Assembly (NCBI GenBank): GCA_020746875.1
Contig: JAGTJL010000013.1
Location: 744,001 to 808,000 of the forward strand
Origin: Rhexocercosporidium sp. MPI-PUGE-AT-0058
Taxonomy: Eukaryota > Ascomycota > Leotiomycetes > Helotiales
Length of the DNA stretch: 64,000 nucleotides
Direction of reading: 5' to 3'
Under the pieces are notes generated by a model. That model worked only from the letters and a program-made list of their open reading frames with translations. It searched no databases and was not told where the DNA came from. Positions 1 to 11,155 of the stretch are shown here, in pieces. Both the position numbers and the translations under genes were made by a program. How positions within the stretch are numbered: position 1 is the first letter of the stretch; each line of letters begins with the position of its first letter.

Positions 1-2345
1 CTTACTTGCTCAACTTCCACCTCGGGGAATTGCGGCCACATCGAAGCTGTAGGAGGCGGAGGTGGAGGCGGAGGCGGTCCGGGAGGATAGCGAGTTATCG
101 TTACCTTCTTGGGTTTAGCATCTTGAATTTCCCTTTCTGAAGCCCATTTCTCGAACTCCGGCGTAGCGTACAGAGCATTCCATTTTTCTCTTTCCGCCTT
201 TGTGGAAGCTGCCTCTATTGCCATGTCCTCTTTATCCTTGAACAACGGATCCAGTAGTTCATTGAAAGCCTGTTGAGTGACTTGATAAAGGATCTCTTTT
301 CCAGCATCTCTCTCCGCATCTGGAATTTCCATTCCTCCCCATCGCTCAGGCACGCTCCTAGACGAGGTTGATACATTCGACTGTGTATCAAAATCATCCA
401 TATCTTCAGCAAATCTTACTCTAGACGACGATCTTGAATGGATTGTCGGCCGCGACGGGGCTTTAGAACTCTCCCCAACCATGCCAGATTGGGCTAGGAC
501 ATCGTCTTCTTCCTTCCAGTTAGCAGGAGGTACGGCACCTTCCTCCTCGTCCGTATAGAACTGTCTTTTTTGCCAGCGCTCATGAACATCGTCCTGAGTC
601 TGCTCTCGGTACATGGCTTGCTGAATGACGGCTCGTCTGCTCTCTTTCCGCACATTCTCAACCGTAGTTCCAGGCCCATCAATTACCTCAGCATCCTCAT
701 CTGTAATTCTGACAAAAGATGGTGGCCAATTCCGATCAGCTGCGGGATTTGAGAGAGCACTGTCTGAGTTACTAGCCTCATCGTCTTGTTTCTCGTCGCT
801 TCTTGGCTCGAAGAGTGCGCCGGAGAGGACAGGGTTGGAATCCACATCGGGCTCATCACCTAGAAGCTCAGTAACGTGCCCACGAATGCGCTGAAGATTT
901 CGAAGCACAGCTGGCATCTGCTCTACGGTCTGTGGGGGGTTGACCATGGTTTCCCAGTATCCGGGACTGGTTCTGTCACCTTCTCCATCCCAATGACTTC
1001 TTCTGCTGGCTCGAGGTACATCTCTTCTGAATATGTCCTCTCTGTTTCCTGTGTCGTTGCCACTTTCATTCATAATGCCCTTGCCATCTACGATTTGCAA
1101 GTCTCCATTGACTCGTGCACTTTTGCCCTCTCCAGTTCGGGGATCGGGAGCTCGGGGATATCTTCCATCCTGGCCAAATGCACTGCTGAGAGGTTGCCGT
1201 CCACCAATAAGCCGATGGGCTTCTGTACTGCTCATCTGCTGTTCTTCTGCTCCCTCAATCATATCTCGATGTATCTGGCGGTGAAGGACATAGTAGGAAC
1301 GGAACATCCGAAGAAAGTCTTTTCTATCAACGTAGCCATCTCCATCGATGTCATACCCGTCAAAGATCTTTTTCCACTTGTCCTTTTTCTTCCGATATGC
1401 CACACCGTGGAGGAACTCTGGAAAGCCGATAAGATCATCCTTATTTGTATCGTAGAAAGCGAACATTCGGTCAAATATCAAGCTTGGTGCTGAGTGTCTG
1501 TATCCTCCAGTTGGAACCAAACAGCGTTCGAAAGTCCTTCTGTCCATAGCAAGATTGATGTCGTCTGGGTCATCCCTCCAATCTGTATTTGCCATGAATG
1601 TCCATTGCTCCCAGTATGCGTCCAGCTCTGGCCTCTCGAAACCCGTCTCCCTCGAAAGCTTTGTAGTGATCTCCTTGGGCAGCACCCTTGTCACAGACTC
1701 CGGGTCGCCCGAATACCAAACTGGTTGTATATGTCTTGGGCCAAATGATGATGCTGGAACCTTTATTTTGTAGAAGATGTGAGTCTTGGTGTGCAGGCCT
1801 TGGGATTCGCAGCCTTCGCAGAGGTCGTAGTCGGCGCAATTCGCACATCGGTATCGAATCCCTCGGATGGGTAGCATATTGCAGCTATTGCAGGCGCAAC
1901 CCCTATGGACATATGCATTCCGCCTCGTAGCATCCTCCGAGACCCGAAACAAGAGCTGGACGATATTCTGCCCGTTGCGTTGGTAGGATTGGGGCATATT
2001 GGTCCAGCCATACTCCTCCGCAAATGCCTGATCATCTACCACGGTCTCTCCATCCGTCAGAGTCCTTGCCACAATATGCCCTTCCCCATCATTCTCAACA
2101 GCGTCATCGACGAAGATACCGGCACCATGTATGAATGCCGGCGTGTTTTCGTTCGTGGTGGTTCGCCTCCGTCGCCTATGAACCGCATTGCTTCGATGTA
2201 GTCCAGTAACATGGGCCCTCTCCTCCTCAACAAAGCTCCGGTAGAACCAATATGCTGTGCAAGCTGTTGCCACAGATGCAAAACCAAGAACCGCGAGTCT
2301 AGACCTAGTGAGTGTGCTCGAGGCTACCGAAGATGAGGCTGACAT
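1..2345 (-). CDS. ZZ-type zinc finger / EF-hand protein (3' end outside window)
   Basis: A single uninterrupted reading frame runs from the ATG at 2345 to the left edge without a stop, so about 780 residues are visible and the C-terminus is missing. Residues about 16-34 form a hydrophobic segment that could be a membrane anchor. Around residues 145-175 there is a ZZ-type zinc-finger pattern with paired CxxC motifs (CNSC, CANC, CEGC). Two canonical EF-hand loops follow around residues 280-330 (DTNKDDLIGFPE and DIDGDGYVDRKD). The rest is charged and low in complexity and ends in a poly-proline run. ZZ domains bind peptides and EF-hands bind calcium, so a Ca-responsive, membrane-attached adaptor is a reasonable inference; the precise role is unknown. 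No intron is seen, unusual beside its intron-rich neighbours. Confidence 0.85.
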   Translation of the reverse strand, partial: MSASSSVASSTLTRSRLAVLGFASVATACTAYWFYRSFVEEERAHVTGLHRSNAVHRRRRRTTTNENTPAFIHGAGIFVDDAVENDGEGHIVARTLTDGETVVDDQAFAEEYGWTNMPQSYQRNGQNIVQLLFRVSEDATRRNAYVHRGCACNSCNMLPIRGIRYRCANCADYDLCEGCESQGLHTKTHIFYKIKVPASSFGPRHIQPVWYSGDPESVTRVLPKEITTKLSRETGFERPELDAYWEQWTFMANTDWRDDPDDINLAMDRRTFERCLVPTGGYRHSAPSLIFDRMFAFYDTNKDDLIGFPEFLHGVAYRKKKDKWKKIFDGYDIDGDGYVDRKDFLRMFRSYYVLHRQIHRDMIEGAEEQQMSSTEAHRLIGGRQPLSSAFGQDGRYPRAPDPRTGEGKSARVNGDLQIVDGKGIMNESGNDTGNREDIFRRDVPRASRRSHWDGEGDRTSPGYWETMVNPPQTVEQMPAVLRNLQRIRGHVTELLGDEPDVDSNPVLSGALFEPRSDEKQDDEASNSDSALSNPAADRNWPPSFVRITDEDAEVIDGPGTTVENVRKESRRAVIQQAMYREQTQDDVHERWQKRQFYTDEEEGAVPPANWKEEDDVLAQSGMVGESSKAPSRPTIHSRSSSRVRFAEDMDDFDTQSNVSTSSRSVPERWGGMEIPDAERDAGKEILYQVTQQAFNELLDPLFKDKEDMAIEAASTKAEREKWNALYATPEFEKWASEREIQDAKPKKVTITRYPPGPPPPPPPPPTASMWPQFPEVEVEQV

Positions 2346-5300
2346 TTTGTTGGAGGTTGGAGCTCGCAGGCAAGATGGAGTTTACCAGGCCATATACTCA
2401 GGAACGCTATTCATTGCCATCTAGAGCCGAGTATGCAACATGCTGTTGATGTTGAATTGGTGGTAGTGTCGTTGTTTGTTGAATTTGTCAGGTCCAGAAA
2501 CTCGCAGTCGCGAGAGCGCGCCAAGACGCGATGGTGGCTTCAGCCTTCTCCTTCCCACCCAGACACGACAGCCTTCTCCGATGGAAATCTTCCTACTGCG
2601 CTACTATCCTCTCAGCATCACCACATTTTTATGAATAACTTGACTGTATTGAATACTTCTATCTAATTCTGCTGTACGCCACTCCTCCAATGGCTTTTTT
2701 CAATTATTCGGACCTTCCATGTGTTTGCAAGTACGCGACTGTGATTTGTGCTGTTTAGTTCCCTCTAGGCGAAAATATCTGAGTATACTTAAGAAAGCTT
2801 CATGATTTTGTATGCCTGCGATTGTTGCGAAGTATTAGCTCGACCTCTCTTGACCCATCTTACTTTCTGCTTCTATCTGTTGAGCGTGGTGTCGTTGTCT
2901 TGATCTCTTCCTTCCAGCTACGCTCCTAACTCAGAGTCGTCGAGGTTTCGACCGCCTTTCGATGTGAACGTATCGATTGCGCGATCGAGATTATATGCTT
3001 AGAGCTCTGATTATCTCAATTTTTTATATCCCATTTATTAATCCACCGCGCCAGTTATCGAGGAATGTTGACACACGAGCCTGCATGTACGCCTTCAGAG
3101 CATGACCTTGTACTAAACCCTCTACTTTCGTTTTTAATTTGGACATTTTTATGCTTACCAGCGATCAGGACTGTGGGAAAGTCAAGATGCACTTCCTCAT
3201 CTACAAGCCCTCAGATTCAAACATGAGATCGATCTCACATTGCATTACATCCACAGTTGCTATCATAGTACTGGTATCAGTCTAGCACAGCAGAGAGCAT
3301 GAGTTGAGGTAGTGCCTTAGACCGGCCATTGCTCGCAACCTAGGCTGAAGCATTGCATTCATGCGGTTTAAGGTTGTATCGGGGTTTCAATCATCAGCAG
3401 AAATCTACCAAAACCTTTCCCGAAAGCAATGCAATAAGCATTGGCCAGTGCTCCCATGCGTATCTGATCCAACCATTGATTCGATGCTGAGTACAGCATG
3501 TTGGACGGCAAGTTTTACTACTCGTCTGTCAAGATGTCAGAACCTTTCTTTCGTCCGGAAGTGGCGCTGGTAGGGCTGTCATCACCAATTCGTCACCGTT
3601 CCATATATTTTTGAGTCTCCAGCTCCAATTCAATTATCACCGAACCGTTTATTATATAATATAGACCATTGGCTGGTACCCCAGTCTTGCCTTTTGAAGC
3701 ACCTGATTCCGCAAGCCGCAAGAAAAGTTGTTCTCCTAATCGACTCACGATACTGTGAATGCAGTCCTTCTCAGGCACACAGAATGAATGCCATACCGAC
3801 TCCAATGCAATTTCATGTCGTCCGAAAGATGTACGACCGTATCCAATCGCTGCATTGAATACGATCTATCAAGACGGTCTCCATGGAGATCTTCGTTCGT
3901 CAGAGGATCTTCGTGATCTTCTGAATGCATAAGATGTGCCAGCGCCACGATATCGGGAGTCGTCTATCCCAGCGCCTCTCATGCTGGGACTGAATATTAC
4001 AGGGTATAAATCAATCGTGGCTTAGAAGCCTCAAGTACGTCTGCACAGTCTTTCTACCTGATTTATGAAGTTTAATGTAAGATCTTACCTTCATGAAGGG
4101 AAAATTCAGTCTTGTTCTGAAAGTAAGAAGTAACAGGTACAATGCTCCAGTATCTTGGTGTCTTGGAGCTATGCTCGGCATCTTAAATTTGTGCCATCTC
4201 CGGGTTATACCTAAGCTGTTGACTCTATCCCCATCAAGATATAGGGTATCCAGGTAATCTTGCCGAAGTCCGCCTGGGTCAAGACAACCTATGGGCCCTT
4301 ATTCAGTACGCTGATGCAGGAGGTTCATGCCTGCCAGAGAATTGTCCATTTTGTCCCAGCCCAAAACACCGTACAGCCTTTGATCCCAAGAACAATGTTT
4401 TAGGAATTTTCCGTGGATCAGGCCGCAGATGATGAAGATACTTTAAGTTCGTCGTCATTTCGATTACCGGCTTCATCATGGGACAAGCCAGCCGCCTGGG
4501 TCAAAGGTGTGATTCACAGCTTCATCCCTCGCAACGTGTAACCACGAACTATTCTCATCTCGGGTGCCTCCGACGAGGCTGAGCCAAACGCGGGCCAACC
4601 CAACGATCAAACTGCCCCTGTCTCGTGTTGCAACTCTTCGTCTCAACATCCTGGCTTGGCTAAGCGACGCGACTCCTCTCCCGAAGCGACACCTCGATGT
4701 TCCTCGGTAAAGCCTCTGGCATAACTGGCTACAAACTGAGGAATGTTTGTCGTCCGAATAACCACAGGTGTAAAGTTTATCGGCATAACTAATGCAAGCA
4801 ATCACCAACCACTCATATTCGCGGTTTAATTTATTTCGAACTTTAAGCGCTTCGATTGGCCACTCAAACCTGCTCGTTTCGCATTGACCCCATGTGGATC
4901 TCAGGCGTTGCAGGTTTTCAATCCGAGACTAAATCCACATCTAATATTCGACCTGAAGCACCTTGGCAGACACTTTCCTACTTTCGTCCGATTCTTCAGT
5001 CTCTTCCTCAGCCTCGTTGTTGCAAAGCTCGGTTGGTGATCCGCCGTCCCTTGTCGCAAATTCTCCAAGATGATCAGATGTAGCTAGTGAGTATCGGACG
5101 ACAGGCCCAAGCTACCTTGGGTACAACGCCGCTCGCCTATGAAGATCACTTCTCGCCAACGACCAAGGATCTCAGTCCCTTTATCCCCTGGTGTAATTCA
5201 TGTTCATCCCAGAATGTGAGGAACATTGGACTGTCCGGCCCTAGGCCGAGAACAGCTTAGGATGACAGGAGGGGCTAGCCATGCTCTTTGCCGCAGTCAT

Positions 5301-5550
5301 TCGAAATTGCATGAGCGCTTCCTACACCCTCTGCTGTATATAACATACGATAGTTTCCTCACAAAGTCAATTTGTTCTCCCCATCGTCTTCACCTCCTCT
5401 TCTGCCTTTGCACATTCGTTTCTAGTTCTGCGAACTATACATTCTTTTTACTATCCTTACACAAGTTTATAGCTTCTCAACCTCAGGCCGGCCCAACTTC
5501 ACTTCTCTGATCTTCATAATACTTTCGAGCGTATTTTACAAACCCTCAAA
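2346..5550. other. Gene-free stretch of 3.2 kb
   Basis: Only short, unrelated open frames (under about 110 codons) occur, and none shows family resemblance or plausible splice structure. The left part must hold the promoter of the ZZ/EF-hand gene. The last 200 bases are pyrimidine-rich and follow a TATA element, as expected for the 5' leader of the gene starting at 5551. I see no tRNA, transposon ends or long repeat. Confidence 0.6.
5337..5343 (+). promoter_or_regulatory. TATA box of the secreted Ala/Pro-rich protein gene
   Basis: TATATAA lies about 210 bases before the ATG at 5551 and is followed by a CT-rich stretch typical of fungal 5' leaders. Position and context suggest a core promoter; this is inference. 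Confidence 0.45.
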
Positions 5551-6962
5551 ATGTATACTCAAGCACTTCTTATCTCAGCCCTTGTGGTCATCACTGAAGC
5601 CCGGTAAGCAGTAACATTTAGCCAAGATGGTCACCAAACTAACACACACAGATTCGGCCAGGAACAAATCCCTATCCAGGCAATCTCTGATCTTGGTTCT
5701 TTCGGAAACGCTGGCGAGGCTGCCACGCTCGCCGGTCAATCCATCTCTTTCCTACTTGGAGCTGCCAACCCTTGCGGAAAGGTAAGATACCCACTCATTT
5801 CTAAGCTTACAACTGACTTTTGTAGCTCTCCCAAGCAGATAAGATCGTCTCTACCCTTGGAACGGACCCCGCTGTTATCGCTGCTGCTCGTGGTCTCGTC
5901 GCCGCCGAGCAAAACTTCAACCCTTTCGCTGTCTCAATCCCAGCTATTTGCAGTGATGCTTCCCTCCCAGCTACTGAGGAGCTTCGTGGTGTTATCCCTC
6001 TCGTGGATCCTGCCGTCGGGGGATCTAATACCGAGAATGCCAACTCAGCTAAATCTCTAACTACTCCATTTGATGCTACGGGATTGAGTGTCGCTGAGGT
6101 TATGGCTGCTCAAGGCTTCTCCAACTTCTCAACCAAGGCCGCTGATGGATCCGTCGGAGCCGCCCCTGCTGGTGGAGCCGCCCCTGCTGGTGGAGCCGCC
6201 CCTGTTGTCGCTGCCCCTGCTGCCACCAAGCCTGCCAGTATGTTCATTTCTTTCCCGTACCCCCTTTTCCATAAACTTGACTTATGTCCTTGGCTCGTGA
6301 CTACTGTAGCACATGAACATCGGCTAACTTTCTAACTAGCTGTCGAGACTGCCGTAGCCAGCGGCGTTGCCAGTGCTTGCGTCCCATCCACCACATTCGT
6401 CACCATGACCAAGGGAGGTTCGTATACCCTTCCTAGCCCCTCTTGATAGGAATAGCACCTAACCGTTTTACCAGCTGCCGTTGCCACAGATGCTGCCGCT
6501 GTTGAGACTGGCGTCGCTGCTGCACCAGCTGCACCAGCTGCCGGGAGTGGAGTTGGAGCCGTCTCTGATCCAGTCACTGGAACTTTCGAAGGCTTTGTTG
6601 CCTCATCGATTGCCGCCAACGATTTCGGAACTTGCACACCCACCATCAAGTTTGAGGCTGGACTGAACGGCCGTAAGGACACAGAATTCACATTCCAGGC
6701 TATCGACCCTGTTGTCAACAAAGGTCAACAAGAGGCCCTGAACCCCAACATCATCACCAACCGCATCTGCGATCAGCTCGGCAACGCCTGTGGTGCAAGT
6801 GATGCCGGAGTAGCAGCATGCTTAGCCGCAAAGGCCCAGATCCTCGCTCTCGGTACCCGCGATAAATCTACCGCTGATGCATGGAACACTGCTCTCGGAT
6901 TCGCTGGTGCTAACACTAACCCTGACAACGCTCCTCAAGCCGGTCTCGTTGGTCACACATAA
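5551..6962 (+). CDS. Secreted Ala/Pro-rich protein, family unnamed
   Basis: Five exons are supported by good junctions: 5551-5603, 5652-5781, 5826-6237, 6340-6417 and 6475-6962; phases agree throughout and the stop is TAA. The product has an N-terminal signal peptide (MYTQALLISALVV...), a mature start near RFGQEQIP, an N-terminal domain with a few cysteines, a middle Ala/Pro/Gly linker containing an 18-base tandem repeat, and a C-terminal domain with paired cysteines (ICDQLGNACG). From memory, similar secreted fungal proteins are often mislabelled 'ribosomal protein S17' or 'circumsporozoite-like'; the sequence shows no ribosomal features. An extracellular or cell-wall role is likely but unproven. 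The Ala/Pro linker resembles a flexible spacer between two folded parts. Confidence 0.85.
6156..6209 (+). repeat. 18-bp tandem repeat, three copies, inside the secreted-protein gene
   Basis: Three consecutive 18-base units starting GGAGCCGCCCCTG encode repeated GAAPAG residues. The first two are identical; the third diverges at its end. It looks like an expandable linker repeat. Confidence 0.85.
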
Positions 6963-7682
6963 ATTCATACACGACTTTTCCTTTCCGAATTGATATCTAG
7001 CTCGAAATTGGTCGGGGTACCGGGATTTTAACTCGAGAAGAAGGGGGTGGATTCGATAGCAAGAGACCTTGACGACAAGGGGACTATTGTATGATAAGAA
7101 CATGATGATCGGGGGAGTTCTATTTTAGCAAACGAATTTTTTTGGTGGACGAACATAGCGGATCCGTGTGTACATAGAATCTGATCTTTGATGGCATGAA
7201 ATGTGTACAACCCGTGAATGTATCACATGAATGTATCTCATCGCACCCGGCGATTTCCTTACGCATGGCAGCGGTAGTTCCAGCTATTGCCCTGTACGTT
7301 TCGCATTGGTAGAGTGCCGGTTGGATCCTGTATCATTTCGCAAGAGGGGGGCTTAGAGGAGCTTTCTGTCCCAGATACCAATGCTGCCTTGACCATTCTC
7401 ATGCCATTGTTTGTCCGGGCCCGTGTGATGTCAAGCTTATGCTCACGCGAAAAGGAAAGTCAGAGGTACTTTTCTAGTGTCGAATTCATCCAGACTTTAG
7501 ATTGTCTTCTTCAAGTCGTCACAGAATAAGTTAGTAAGAAGAAAGCTTCCATGACCAACGAGATTTAATTCTTGAAAAGACTCGAAGGTTAGACAAAGCA
7601 TATGTACAGTACTATTCTCCATAAAAGTCAAATCAGTCTCGTAAATACATCAAACACTGTCCAATAGTCAATACCTCGTCAC
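6963..7682. other. Intergenic, between convergent genes
   Basis: Holds the 3' ends of the secreted protein gene (+) and the hydrolase gene (-). I see no coding or RNA feature. Confidence 0.6.
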
Positions 7683-8607
7683 CTAAATTGGTGTGACAGA
7701 GATTTTATTCAAGTTGGCAGACTCCACCGACCAGCCATCATTTCTCGCTCCAGCTCCAGTAAAGTAGCTTGAGGCAGAAGCATTCCCTCTGAGCAGCCAA
7801 TTGACCCAGTACCCACCAGCAACACCAAATTTGCCCCCGTTGGCCTGAGTGTAAGTTCCGCCGTGTCCAACGGGGAGATTTCCTTTCCACTTCGGAACTG
7901 CCGCTGGTAATGCTTTGTAGTCACGTTCTCCCTAAGACATTATCAGAATCTACAACACCTATCATTTCAGAAGGAAACGTAATCTTACATTGGCATAGGC
8001 AATATCACTTGATCCGCCCATGAAGTAGAACACTGGTTTGTTGATCGAAGCAGGTGCTGACACATTTGTGAGGAATCCTGAGCTCCAAATGCCAATCGAC
8101 TGTACACGAGAGTCCCACGACTGAGCATAAGCCTCAACACCTCCACAGCTCCAGCCCGCAGCAATGATCCGCGATGCGTCGACGTTGGCGTACTTTCCAG
8201 TACCGGCTTTCTTGACAACCCAATCAATGCCTGCTGTCATCTGTGCTGCGGTCGTGCTGCCTTTCCCCTTGGGCGTTCCCGAGGCAATGACAAGCACACC
8301 GTGAGATGCTAGCTGCGTGAGGAAAGGTTCGTCCTGGAGACTATCTGCTGAGCATCCACCTTGTCCCCAGAGAAGAATGGGTAGTTTAACGTTGGCAGGT
8401 ACTGTCTTGGGGGCGAAGAGAGTATGGCCACTAAGAGTGGTGTCCGTAGTGTATGTCTGGTAGGATGTTAGTTCTGTGGATAGATAGTGGAGGGAAACAT
8501 GCGGCTGGTGCATATCGACCCGTTCCTCCGCTAGTCGACTGTCTCTCTACGACCAGGGAAGACGAGCTAGAGATAGAAGACAAGAGCAGAGCGAAAACGA
8601 ACTTCAT
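7683..8607 (-). CDS. Secreted alpha/beta hydrolase
   Basis: Starts at the ATG at 8607 with a signal peptide (MKFVFALLLSSIS...). A short intron of about 46 bases (8474-8519) joins the leader to the catalytic part, and a second intron (about 7930-7992; GTAAGA donor, TTAG acceptor) precedes the last exon. The fold signals are those of an alpha/beta hydrolase: LLWGQGGCSAD as oxyanion-side strand, and the nucleophile elbow GWSCGG, with Ser as nucleophile. The acidic residue and His of the triad are probably in the FYFMGGSSD segment and the KGNLPVGHGG segment. The protein is about 275 residues, similar to cutinase/PET-hydrolase-like and chlorophyllase-like secreted enzymes of fungi. The substrate cannot be told from sequence. 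The first intron has a weak donor (GTCGAT), so the exact junction is less sure than the gene. Confidence 0.85.
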
Positions 8608-10276
8608 GATTAGCCAATTCGTTCCAGTCTTCAACTGATGATGACTTTTGAAACTCCAAGAGTGATACCTCTATTACTTATAGATCTCGTGTTTGCGTCT
8701 CATATGTACCCCGCTATCCCCAGATAATATGCTGAATGTAATGCTTTGGTAGTCAGGCTTAATTCTCAAGCAAACCCTAAGGGTGTCTTGGAAGTATTTT
8801 CACTTAATTTTACTTTCCACCTTGCAGATCATGGCAGAAAGATGCAGTATGTCAGAATTCCAGGATGACAAGATGAAATGCACGTCGTCTCTATTAAAGG
8901 ACTCGCTGCTCCCTCGCTCTGAGCTTTTCTTAGGTAAAAAGCTTTCCCCACAGAGTAAAGAAAATTGATATTGAATGTAACACCGGGAATGGTATTGGTA
9001 GATAGGTCATCTACATTAGCACTCCATCTTTTGAATTGAGTTCAGCGTGACTAGCAATACGCGGATTGTGGGAAACTTTTGATTTAGGCTATCAGGCAAT
9101 GCAGTTGGTATATTTGTCTCTACCGAACCCAAGATTAGTGAGGAAAGATCTAATAATGTAAATCGCGGGGTAATTAGACTAAAGGTATGCGTTGGCATAG
9201 TTGGTGATTGGTTTATTAGTCGCTTGGGCTAAAGTTCGCTTCGTCGCCGAGGGGGAAGTGGAGGGGAAGTTTCACATAAATTTTTGGAAGTTTTTGTAGA
9301 GAGAAGAACTACTTACGAATAGCCTTTTCAAGATCGATGCGTGATTTATGAAATTTATTTACTTGATTATCTATAGAGCTGCAGACCATACAACCTAGGT
9401 AGAGTGGCTTAGAGCAAGTTCAATTGCTGGCCCCAACCTTGTTTACCTGCCCAAAGCGGAAAATTTCATGTGCGGAGTGTTGTGCAGAGTAACATCGTAA
9501 GAGGAGAACGCAACATCAGGCTAATCTAACCCTCAGTACTCGGTGCTTCACGAGTCTAGATCAAATAGAACTCAATGATGCACCAATGACTTTCTCTGAT
9601 CTGCGGCAAATTTCAATTCCGTCACGGCGAAGCACAACTTTGAACTGCATGTACAAACAGCCGTCCATTATTGTCTTCTTTGATAAATTGTCATCTCAAT
9701 CTAGTGCCAAAAATTCCGAAGTGCTAAAATCTGGTCAAATAGAATTTTTGTTCCCCGCTCGTTTCTTGCAGTTGCATTCAACCATTTCACCTTCGAAACT
9801 TATTTGCACGCAAACATCACGTCAAGATAATAAGATAATGATTTCAGCCACCCCAACCCCTTCCACTAGTTTCCTTCATCCGAATTTCAAGTACCATACT
9901 CGAGATCATAAAAAGATCTTTGTGACGAATAACGTCGAGACATTAATCTAACTTTATACAAGACAACTCTCCAAGCATGCCTCAATCCTATCGCCATATC
10001 CGCCTCTGACTGTCGCACCATGGCACATTCATACTTCCTCAAAAATTGACCTTCAATTGCGACTCAGATTAGGCTCGCGAGCCCCACTCAACCAAAAACC
10101 ACAGAGCATTCTACCTAGGTGAATCAGGAGGTGGAAATACGCTGCTGCAGAGAGAGAAAGGCACGTGTTGCAAGAATCCAAGTCTCAATGGCGAAACACA
10201 AATCCAACTAGCTCGAAGCAGTAAATACCCACTCTCCTCCATACTTGTAAACGTCCAACCTAACATACCTAACCAG
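8608..10276. other. Gene-free stretch
   Basis: AT-rich sequence with only short open frames. A TATAAGTAA-like string near 8675 (minus strand) may serve the hydrolase gene. Nothing else recognised. Confidence 0.5.
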
Positions 10277-10875
10277 CTCATCGTCTCGGCAATTCCCACA
10301 TTCTCCCCAATGAATTCATCCTCAAGATCCTCGAGAAGGTAGGACACAACACCCTCGACCTGCACTCTCAACACGTCCAAGGCTTCGGTCTTGTCTGTCT
10401 TGCTCTGACCTCCATCGACTTCTACAAGATCTGCAAGGCCTACCATGCCGCTCCTCTCCCTACCATGCGAGGCGACGGTATCAGAGATGAGAACAAGAAA
10501 TTCTGGACTTGGTCGCTCGAGCGTCATATCGGTGACTTCTTGGGTTCTGCCTATGAAGTTCGTCAGCCCGACCGCCGATATGTTTTCTTCAATAGATATA
10601 GCTCGCCTTTCCTCTTGAAGGGTGCTAATTGTGAGGGCGATGCCGCGGAACTAGATGAGGATGATGCTCAGCCAAGTAAGCCAGACTAGATTCCACCATT
10701 CACCTTCCATGCACGGAAAATTGGGCCTTGGAAGTCGGTTGCATTTGAATGGATGCTTGTCGGGGCTAGGCTGAATGGAGGTGATCAAGCGATGCCCTCA
10801 GGGGCAAAGTGGGGAAACGGGCAGCTTCTGCTTAGCGGGAGTGCAAGGTCTGGTTTTCTCGTTGCTGTATGGTAA
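10277..10875 (+). pseudogene. F-box-like protein gene, probably a remnant
   Basis: From about 10277 a frame reads an F-box-like start (HILPNEFILKILEKVG...), continues in well-coded sequence to KPD, meets TAG at 10687-10689, and goes on in the same frame for some 60 more codons before TAA at 10873. No in-frame ATG precedes the F-box motif. A CTAAC branch site and CAG acceptor end at 10276, but no upstream exon joins in the right phase; the ATG at 10188 runs into TAG after seven codons. An alternative is a real gene with an unrecognised first exon and an intron starting GTAAGC at about 10680. F-box proteins recruit substrates to SCF ubiquitin ligases. I favour a decayed copy. Confidence 0.5.
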
Positions 10876-11079
10876 ATTCTCCTAGAACAATTGCTAGCAA
10901 CATCATCATCGTAAAATTAGGTAGCACAATTGTAGGAATTCTGATTCGTAGAACTGAAACAAATGCAGGCAGCAGTATTTTGGCTTTGTTGATCGTGGTT
11001 GCCTAGTGAATACACCCTGACTCGCTAATCAACGCAGGTACCCGTCTCACAGAACTACACCGTATATTCTACCCAACCT

Positions 11080-11086
11080 TATAAAG
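11080..11086 (+). promoter_or_regulatory. TATA box of the kinesin gene
   Basis: TATAAAG stands 70 bases before the ATG at 11156, a normal core-promoter distance. Confidence 0.45.
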
Positions 11087-11155
11087 ACGGCAGAATATCT
11101 AATTCTCTTCAAAGAAAGCTTCAGCCATACCTCTCATTCTCAAACTATCCAAATC

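Noticed and set aside
6332..6721. Antisense frame of 129 codons opposite the secreted protein gene
   Set aside because: Shadow of the Ala-rich coding strand; it spans exon and intron sequence of the real gene.
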